Shown piece by piece: positions 56,909 through 64,000 of a DNA stretch of 64,000 nucleotides. This stretch comes from Glebionis coronaria (taxonomy: Eukaryota > Streptophyta > Magnoliopsida > Asterales > Asteraceae). Position 1 is the stretch's first letter, and each line of letters starts with the position of its first letter. Both the position numbers and the translations under genes were made by a program. The DNA lies in NCBI GenBank assembly GCA_025667525.1, contig CM046881.1, positions 30,949,580 to 31,013,579 on the forward strand. Direction: 5' to 3'. The notes under the pieces were generated by a model. That model saw only the letters and a program-made list of their open reading frames with translations. It was not told the DNA's origin and did not search any database.

Positions 56909-58840
56909 TGTATCTGCTTAAGATAAGACATGAAAGGTTGATGCACAAAAACATATAGATATATATCATTCTAAGCATAACTCATTTCATAACTTAACAC
57001 AACAAGTACATATATAGCATGCAAACAATAATGATCAAACTCTTCATCCGGAACTTTTCCTCATTCGGAACATCTTCATCCGGAACATCTTCATCCGGAA
57101 CTTCCTTCATCCGGAAGTTCTTCATTCGGAACTTCCTTCATCTGGAAGTTCTTCATTCGGAACTTCCTTCATCCGGAAGTTCTTCATTCGGAACTTCCTT
57201 CATCCGGAAGTTCTTCATTCGGAACTTCCTTCATCCGGAAGTTCTTCATTCTGAACTTCCTTCATCCGGAAGTTCTTCTTTCGGAACTTCCTTCATCCGG
57301 AAGTTCTTCATTCGGAACTTCCTTCATTCGGAAGTTCTTCATTCGGAACTTCCTTCATTCGAAAGTCCTTCATTCGGAACTTCCTCATTCGGAAGTTCTT
57401 CATTCGGAACTTCCTTCATTCGGAAGTTCTTCATTCGGAACTTCCTTCATTCGGAAGTCCTTCATTCGGAACTTCCTCATTCGGAAGTTTTTCAGAAGAA
57501 ATCCTTCATTCGTAAGTTTTAATCCATGTTCATCCGGAACTTTTACAAACGAAACTCAGATGATTATTCTAGCGCGTTTGTGAGTTTCTAAGGCAATCTA
57601 AGGCATTTAAACATCATATCATGCTAATCCGCACAAAACCCACCAATAATCCTTAGTTAATTAACCCTAAATAAATCATAAACCCTAAATTGATTTAAAC
57701 TGATTATTTGAGTAATTTTAACAGAATTACAGGATGAATGATATGAATTAGAAGTTTAAATGTTGATGTATATACCTTATTTAGTCGAATGAACAGGAGC
57801 TAGATGGATTAAACGAGAGATTTGTAGAGCTTGTGTGAGTTTATTAACAATGGCGGCAAAGTGATGAAATAGAAACAGTGAATGAAGAATAGTGAGGGGC
57901 GGGGGGGGTGTTGTTTGACTTAGGTCAAAAAATTTTGACAAGTTTCAACTAATATCACTTTTAGTCCCTACATTTTCACTCCTTTTTCTTTTTGTTTCTT
58001 ACTTTTTCATTTCACTTATCCCTTGTTTAACTTACACACAATTTAGCAAACGCATCTATTAGCATATCTCCAGTATCTAAAAGCAATGCCTATCACTTAG
58101 AACGAACACAAGTCGTTTTCTAAAGCAAAACCACTCAATTACCATGTAGCCCTTAATTTTCACAATCACTTTTGAAAATCAATTTTAATGACGAAGATGA
58201 TTTTAATATTTTCTCCCCCTTAAACGATGACCCGTTTTCTATTAAAAGAGCTGTAGTCATTGTTTAAAGAGTCAAATATTGATGAAAGCATTTCCAATTT
58301 ATCTCTTGAAAAAAATTTGATTCGTGGTGTCAATAAGATTTCTCTTATTTTAACAAATTAATGCACTGAGACGTACACAAATTCGTGTTAGACCAAGTTA
58401 TAAAGTAAACTTGATCCCTTTGCATGATTTGGCTTGTAAATCACGCCCGAGAAAATTAATTCCCGTTCTGAGCCAACGTTTTCCAAGGAAATACGTGACT
58501 TTAATATGAAAACCGGGTTGCAGTCAGAAATAACTACAAGCCATAATGGGCATGTTTTAAAAATGTACAACTTTTATACGGACTCTATTTATGGCACCGT
58601 GTCAATATTGATCGACATTTCTAAGGCCGTAAATATTACCGTACTAAAAGACATGCCCGTTTTAAACGAAAAATATTTTTGGTTTTTCTTGATTTTATAA
58701 TTTTTATGGTTTTTCTAGGTTTTATATTTTTTTTATGGTTTTTCTTGGTTTTATATTTTTGTATTTTCTTTTTGTGTTTATATATTTACTATAATATACA
58801 TGATCACGAACAAAAGGATACTCTGAATAGTTTACCAAGA
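56909..58840 (-). other. Spacer between pol and the post-pol ORF
   Basis: Besides the 57040-57515 minisatellite there is a purine tract TTTAAGGGGGAG on the minus strand (58213-58223) and, at 58676-58790, three copies of a T-rich unit of about 37 bp (GGTTTTTCTAGGTTTTATAT). No gene is visible. The region could be the leader of a separate message for the downstream ORF. Confidence 0.6.
57040..57515. repeat. Minisatellite of GGAACTTCC / CCGGAAGTTC units
   Basis: Half-units of 15 and 16 bases, TTCATCCGGAAGTTC and TTCATTCGGAACTTCC, alternate to give a 31 bp period over about 470 bp. Each half contains a near-palindrome around TTCCGGAT or TTCCGAAT. Homogeneity is high in the centre and drops at the ends. 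An apparent 167-codon ORF here only reflects the repeat. Confidence 0.9.
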
Positions 58841-61800
58841 CTATTCAGCTGATTCTTCTGCCAACTCTTTGAGAGTCGCTGGAGTGAAGGATTTCATGCC
58901 AAGCTTGTCGATCAAAAACTCGATTCGTCCTCGATCTAAGGCTTTGGTGAACATATCCGCCAGCTGGTACTCAGTAGTGACAAAATACAGCTCGATCACT
59001 CCGTTCTGCACCTGCTCCTTAATGAAATGGTAGCGAATGTCTATGTGCTTGGCCCGGGAGTGTTGAACATAGTTGCAGCAAAGGGCAATGGCGCTCTTGT
59101 TGTCACAATACATCGGGATTTTGTTGAATCCCAAACCGTAGTCAGTTAATTGTGATCTCATCCAAAGGACTTGAGCACAACAACCAGACATGGCGATGTA
59201 TTCAGCCTCCGTGCTTGATATTGCAGCGCTTTTCTGCCTTTTTGAAGACCAACTGATCAATCTATCTCCAAGGAGTTGCACAGATCCAGAAGTGCTACGC
59301 CTCGTGTCTTGACATCCAGCATGATCGGCATCTGCGTATGATATTAAAGCAATCGAGGAATCTTTCGGATACCATAGACCACGATGAAGTGTTCCTTTTA
59401 GATACCGAAAGATCCTTTTCACAACATGTAGGTGCTTTTCGGTAGGCCGAGCCTGATACCGGGCACACATGCATACAGCAAATTGCAAATCAGGCCTGCT
59501 AGCAGTCAGATATAGAAGGGTGTCGATCATCCCACGGTAAAGTTTTGGATCGACAATAGTCCCATTCCTATCTTCATCTAACTTGGATTTCTCCACCATT
59601 GGAGTGTCCACGGGGTCACAATTTTCAAAGTGATATTTCTTAAGAGATTCTAGAGCATATTTGGATTGATTAATAAAGATGCCTCTGGGATTCTGAGAAA
59701 TCTGTAATCCTAAGAAAAATGAAATTTTTCCCATCATCGACATCTGAAAGCGTCTGGACATTATCTTCTCAAATTGTTTAGACAATTCTATGTTAGTGGC
59801 AGCAAATATTATATCATCAACATAAATTTGTACCAGAAGCATGTCGTTGCCGTCCTTGAGAGTGAATAGAGTGGGGTCCACTTTGCCTTTGGAGAAGCCT
59901 TCCGACATGAGATATGTTGACAGGAGATCATACCACGCGCGTGGAGCTTGTTTCAACCCATAGAGAGCCTTCTTAAGCTTGTACACATGATTAGGAGACT
60001 CCGTACTGACGAACCCATCCGGTTGACTAACATAAACTTCTTCCCTTAGTTCACCGTTCAAAAATGCCGTCTTCACATCCATTTGATAGACGATCATGTT
60101 CATATGAGCAGCAAACGCAAGGAATAGTCTAATCGCCTCCAATCTAGCCACAGGAGCAAAAGATTCCTCAAAGTCTATACCCAAGGCTTGTTTATATCCT
60201 CTAGCGACCAATCTAGCTTTATTCTTCAATACCGCACCCATCTCATCAAGTTTAACCTTATAAACCCATAACAAAGTAAGGATGTTAACCTTGTCAGGGC
60301 GAGGAACCAATTCCCATACTTCAAGTCGTTGGAATTCGTTTAGTTCCTCCTGCATAGCTTCAATCCAAGATGATTGGGTCATAGCCTGCTGCCAAGTTTT
60401 GGGTTCAACTTCAGAGAGAAATGCATCAAAGTAACAATAAAGTGCACTCTCTTGTAATTGATGGCGTGTAGAGACTGGTCGATCTAGATCTCCAATAACA
60501 TTCCTAATTGGGTGATCTTTTGTCCATTTAGTGCTATGGTTTTCAATCCTAGGTGGTCTGGAGTGAACAATAGAAGGAGCTTCTTCTGAGGTAGACGCGG
60601 CTGAAGGGTTTTCAGGGATCGCTACACCAAAGAAAGGAAGCTCTTGCAAGTGAGCATATTCCAAGTCGTGATCAGTAGAATCCTCTTCCACATCATTAGG
60701 CACAAGTAGGGGTGATGATTCAGGTGTAGTTTGAGAATCACTTGGTGAAGGTGCATCCGGTTCAATGTGAATTGTAGATGCATTAGATAAAGGTTCATTA
60801 ACTTGAGCAACCACTTCAGGTATTGGAGCAATTACTACAGGTGCTGGAACTTCATCAGTCGGGGGATCGAAGAATTCATCAAACAACGGTTGAAACAGTT
60901 TATCCCACTCGGGCCTTGTTGGTGGTAAAAATGATGTAGAAGTAGGATTGTTGGGAACTAATCCGGAACTTATAGCACCGGTTCCCATCTCATGAAGCGC
61001 GGGTTCATAGCTGTGTTGCTCAGAAGCCATCGCTGTCAGCTCGTCGAAATCTGCGTCCATAGTTTCTACAATCTTGCCAAGACGACGGTTATAGATTCGG
61101 TATGCTCTTTTGGACGGTGAGTAACCAATGAAAATACCTATATCGGCTTTCGGTTGAAGCTTACCCAAGTTCTCACTTTTGATGTTTGGATAACACAGAG
61201 CACCAAACACATGGAAAAATGAAACATCGGGTTTGCGGTCATGTAGAAGCTCATAAGGTGTTTTTCCATGGCGTTTCCGAATGATAGAACGGTTTTGGGT
61301 GAAACATGCAGTAGAAATAGCCTCTGCCCACAAGAACAATGGAGCGTTCGCATAAATAAGCATGGTCCTAGCAGCTTCCATAAGTGTACGATTCCGTCTT
61401 TCAACGACACCGTTTTGTTGTGGAGTGCGTGCAGCGGATGTTTCATGTGATATACCAACTCCTTCATAATAATCACGAAGAGTCTGGTTGACGAACTCTG
61501 TACCATTGTCTGTACGAATACGGCGGACAGTGGTATTCAAACGTACCTGAATGAATTTCAGAAAAGTAATGATAGCCTTCGGAGCTTCATCCTTTGTACG
61601 TAGAAATCTAACCCATGTAAACCTTGAGAAATCATCCACAATTACCAGAATGAATTTCTTACCGCTCACACTTTCAGTTCTCATCGGCCCACAAAGATCC
61701 ATATGCAAAAGATGAAGTTTTTCTTGATTAGTGTCTTCAGCTTTGGGTTTGTAAGATTTCTTGGTGCTCTTCCCCCTTGAACACGCGGAACATAAATGGT

Positions 61801-62308
61801 CCTTGTGAAATTTAAGCTTTGGAAGACCACGAACTAACTCGTTTTTAGCCAAATGATTAATAGCATCAAAATTAAGATGAGATAATCTGCGATGCCATAA
61901 CCATGACTTGGTCTTAGATGCTTTAGAGAGAAGACATACTGGAGAGGCGGCCATCATATCTTGTAGAGACAACGTATAAAGATTTGCACCACGAGATCCC
62001 TTCAACAAATCTTTTCCTTCCAAGTTGCGGATGAAACAAGTGTGTTGTCGAAAAGCAACCTCAAGGTTGGAATCACAAAACTGTCCTACTGAGAATAAGT
62101 TATGACCAAGACCTTCTACATAGTATACCCTTGAAATCGTCACGTTTCCAATCTGATATTCACCATACCCCATAATCTTTGCTATATGATCATTCCCGAA
62201 TTTAACCGTACCAAGAAACTTGCTGACGAAATTTCGGAGCATCGAGCGATTTCCGGTCATATGTTTTGAACAACCGGAGTCCAAATACCACAGGATGATT
62301 TGGACCAC
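58841..62308 (-). CDS. Copia pol: protease, integrase, reverse transcriptase, RNase H (SIRE lineage)
   Basis: This is one uninterrupted ORF of 1155 codons in Copia order. Protease is [13 protein letters not shown] at the start. GAG-pre-integrase has HRRLSHLNF and the cysteines CSACSRGK. The integrase triad is Asp in HMDLCGP, Asp in RTDNGTEF and Glu in [11 protein letters not shown] Pro/Ser-rich linker of about 150 residues follows. RT has [13 protein letters not shown] and the catalytic YVDDIIFA. RNase H has [26 protein letters not shown] and HIDIRYHF. All catalytic residues are present. The true start is upstream in another frame: the gag frame overlaps by about 50 bases and is offset by one base near 62310. 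The stop is close to 58841. Confidence 0.96.
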   Translation of the reverse strand: MVQIILWYLDSGCSKHMTGNRSMLRNFVSKFLGTVKFGNDHIAKIMGYGEYQIGNVTISRVYYVEGLGHNLFSVGQFCDSNLEVAFRQHTCFIRNLEGKDLLKGSRGANLYTLSLQDMMAASPVCLLSKASKTKSWLWHRRLSHLNFDAINHLAKNELVRGLPKLKFHKDHLCSACSRGKSTKKSYKPKAEDTNQEKLHLLHMDLCGPMRTESVSGKKFILVIVDDFSRFTWVRFLRTKDEAPKAIITFLKFIQVRLNTTVRRIRTDNGTEFVNQTLRDYYEGVGISHETSAARTPQQNGVVERRNRTLMEAARTMLIYANAPLFLWAEAISTACFTQNRSIIRKRHGKTPYELLHDRKPDVSFFHVFGALCYPNIKSENLGKLQPKADIGIFIGYSPSKRAYRIYNRRLGKIVETMDADFDELTAMASEQHSYEPALHEMGTGAISSGLVPNNPTSTSFLPPTRPEWDKLFQPLFDEFFDPPTDEVPAPVVIAPIPEVVAQVNEPLSNASTIHIEPDAPSPSDSQTTPESSPLLVPNDVEEDSTDHDLEYAHLQELPFFGVAIPENPSAASTSEEAPSIVHSRPPRIENHSTKWTKDHPIRNVIGDLDRPVSTRHQLQESALYCYFDAFLSEVEPKTWQQAMTQSSWIEAMQEELNEFQRLEVWELVPRPDKVNILTLLWVYKVKLDEMGAVLKNKARLVARGYKQALGIDFEESFAPVARLEAIRLFLAFAAHMNMIVYQMDVKTAFLNGELREEVYVSQPDGFVSTESPNHVYKLKKALYGLKQAPRAWYDLLSTYLMSEGFSKGKVDPTLFTLKDGNDMLLVQIYVDDIIFAATNIELSKQFEKIMSRRFQMSMMGKISFFLGLQISQNPRGIFINQSKYALESLKKYHFENCDPVDTPMVEKSKLDEDRNGTIVDPKLYRGMIDTLLYLTASRPDLQFAVCMCARYQARPTEKHLHVVKRIFRYLKGTLHRGLWYPKDSSIALISYADADHAGCQDTRRSTSGSVQLLGDRLISWSSKRQKSAAISSTEAEYIAMSGCCAQVLWMRSQLTDYGLGFNKIPMYCDNKSAIALCCNYVQHSRAKHIDIRYHFIKEQVQNGVIELYFVTTEYQLADMFTKALDRGRIEFLIDKLGMKSFTPATLKELAEESAE

Positions 62309-64000
62309 CTGAAAATATCACCACACAAAGACAATGTAGAGGTATCGGAATCTGAGTGTTCCTTGTTATTAGCAGGTACATATTTAATAATCGTAGATTT
62401 GCTAACTCTAGGTTTCTTAGACTTCCTAGCCTTCTTCTTCTTAATTGGTGGTGTAGATTCTAGTTGGCTTAAATCCTGCGGTATTTCTTCACTGATAGGC
62501 ACTATAGTGGGGGCTTACCTAATTAAAGGGCGCTGTTTCCATACTTGAGTGCGAGTGTTCCTAACTAAAGGACGCTCAGACCTAACCTCAATGGATGCAT
62601 TCCTAGTTAAAGGGCACATTTTTCCATCTAAAGTAAAGGTCCTACCAGTGGGACGCCATTGCCAGCCAACTTGGGCACGAGTTCTACCCGTTGGCTTCCA
62701 TTCAAGACCATTCTTAATAGCATTCATTTCATTAACGTGATCAATCAGACACAAATCATGACGCTGGGAAAACATACATTCATTACAATTCCAACAATTT
62801 AAATCAGAATTCACGAATGGTTTAGGCTGCTGCACAGGCGCAGAGCTTTTAGTCTTAACATGATTCTTTTTATTTAAAACTGAACTAGCATTCCTATTGT
62901 GAACTTCTACTTTCTTCTTTGTGGCACTACTAGTGGAGGGCTTGATCTTAGCTTTCTTGAGTGGCGATCCTTTAGCCTTAGTAGTCTCGTTTAATCCTGT
63001 AGAAGGCAAAGTGGGAATATTAGCAGCAGATTTTAAAGGTGCCTTACTTGATTGAGCCAATGACGGTTTCGCTCCTGGAGTCTTATTAAATGGAGTGACA
63101 GCAATGGGCCTATTATTAAGTAGTGCAGAACCTGGTGTACCTATGTATTGCAAATATGCTAGGCAATATTGAACTCGCTTAACATATTCATGAGCCGAAT
63201 AATAGTCGCTACTAGAGGGATCTAAGGCATAAAGATCGTCTAAAATATCCCTAAGAAGATCGACATGCTTAATGGCATTCCTCATATAATCATCGTAGGT
63301 AACCGGGTTTCTCTTATGAAGTGGATTCTTATAAAGCACTACTGACTTGGTTGTTGGAGCACTAGTGGACGGTGCAGAGTCGGTAGCTAAGTTATCAACA
63401 ACTTCTTGTCGGGTGAGAAGAAGTGTCTCCATTAACTCAGCCAAAACCATATTTTTGTCTATGAGCAGGATGTTCAAATCAGAGATTTCCTCGCACTTTT
63501 GGTTCAGTTGTTCAACAAAAGATTGTTGCTGTGCCGCATTAAAAGCGAAGCGTTCTTCTAGTGAACCATAAAGAGCAGATAATCCCTGTCTTGTCCGATC
63601 CATCTCCCCTAGAACAGACGATAGTTTAATTTCTAAGACTTGGTTTTTAGACTCTGCAGCCTCTAGTTCCAATTTTAATGTTTCCTTTGATGATACCTCT
63701 CTCTTCAATCTCATGATTTCTTCCTCTAATGTCTTAACAATTGCAATCATCTTGTCACTAGTCTCAACACCGTTTTCACAAACATTTGATATCAAAAGAT
63801 TCTCATTTTGAGTTTGTTGTTTTAATTCTAAAGATATACAATGTTGTTCTAGTTGATTAAAGCGTTTTGAAAGTAAATTGTAGGAGTCTTGTAGCTTTAA
63901 AAACTCAGTGTTAGATTCGTGACAAGAATGATTATCTACCTCATTTACAGTATCAGCAACATTTACAGAAAGATTACAAACATCATCACAAATATCCTCA
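62257..64000 (-). pseudogene. Copia gag (SIRE lineage), 5' end outside window, one in-frame TAA
   Basis: The frame is open from the window edge down to 62257, except for TAA at 62515-62517. The visible part starts inside the long coiled-coil region (QHCISLELKQQTQNEN and onward). It continues through a Lys/Ser-rich section to the paired cysteines CWNCNECMFSQRHDLC, which look like a variant zinc-binding site, and then near-repeats of the type WKPTGRT / WRPTGRT. After the TAA the frame carries KKKKARKSKKPRVSK and overlaps the start of pol. Capsid sequences and the LTR lie to the right of the window. Confidence 0.85.

Noticed and set aside
57040..57515. CRISPR-like regular array
   Set aside because: There are no unique spacers between repeats, the units are contiguous and the context is a plant retroelement.
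57019..57522. 167-codon plus-strand ORF rich in Ser, Phe and Arg
   Set aside because: It is a translation of the 31 bp minisatellite, whose unit length allows an open frame by chance.
62280..62320. Programmed -1 frameshift signal between gag and pol
   Set aside because: No XXXYYYZ heptamer lies within the overlap and the upstream gag already has a TAA, so simple mutation explains the offset better.
1..64000. tRNA or rRNA genes
   Set aside because: I saw no cloverleaf with A and B boxes or rRNA core words. The tRNA-like words found are retroelement primer sites.

Overview
The window is repeat-dense nuclear plant DNA with no intact host gene that I can defend. It is AT-rich and made almost wholly of LTR retrotransposons nested in or abutting one another. 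The lineages present (Tekay chromovirus with 3.1 kb LTRs, Athila-type Ty3 element with 3.8-3.9 kb LTRs, SIRE/Maximus-type Copia elements with an extra large ORF after pol) are plant-specific. The Copia gag and post-pol proteins resemble repeat proteins I associate with Asteraceae (chicory, lettuce, tansy relatives). That family assignment is an inference from remembered resemblance, not from a search.

Layout, left to right. 1-9488: a nearly complete Tekay Ty3/gypsy chromovirus on the + strand (5' LTR cut by the window edge), carrying an extra acidic ORF before gag, with gag-pol broken by three stops and one frameshift. 9489-10766: a very old, heavily mutated Ty3 reverse-transcriptase region. 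10767-17118: the left end of a CACTA-like DNA transposon with a dense subterminal repeat array, then a small spliced plus-strand gene remnant, then a minus-strand multi-exon gene remnant whose introns and exons are duplicated into two long foldbacks and are hit by a Tourist-like MITE. 17119-25309: a non-coding LARD-type LTR element (LTRs about 3.3 kb, internal part 2.5 kb) whose LTRs share conserved blocks with the Tekay LTRs. 25383-44929: a Tekay-family LTR without internal region, split by a complete minus-strand Athila-type element (25505-41847, target duplication ATAAT). 44930-64000: minus-strand Copia material, namely a truncated gag with its LTR, a short gag-like remnant between two different LTRs, and a large SIRE-like element with a broken post-pol ORF, an intact 1155-residue pol ORF and a gag that runs off the window edge.

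How it fits together. The Tekay copy, the outer LTR and the LARD carry the same positional signals near the 3' end of the LTR: a splice-donor-like motif and, 0.66-0.87 kb later, a pyrimidine tract with CAG. This suggests a conserved leader intron inside the LTR and suggests that the LARD depends on Tekay proteins. Ages judged from LTR divergence in sampled stretches run Tekay copy (3 differences in 305 bp), then Athila element (about 3%), then LARD (about 4%). The Athila element must be younger than the LTR it interrupts. The CACTA right end, the LARD 5' LTR start and most of the first Copia element are missing, so deletions have also shaped the region.
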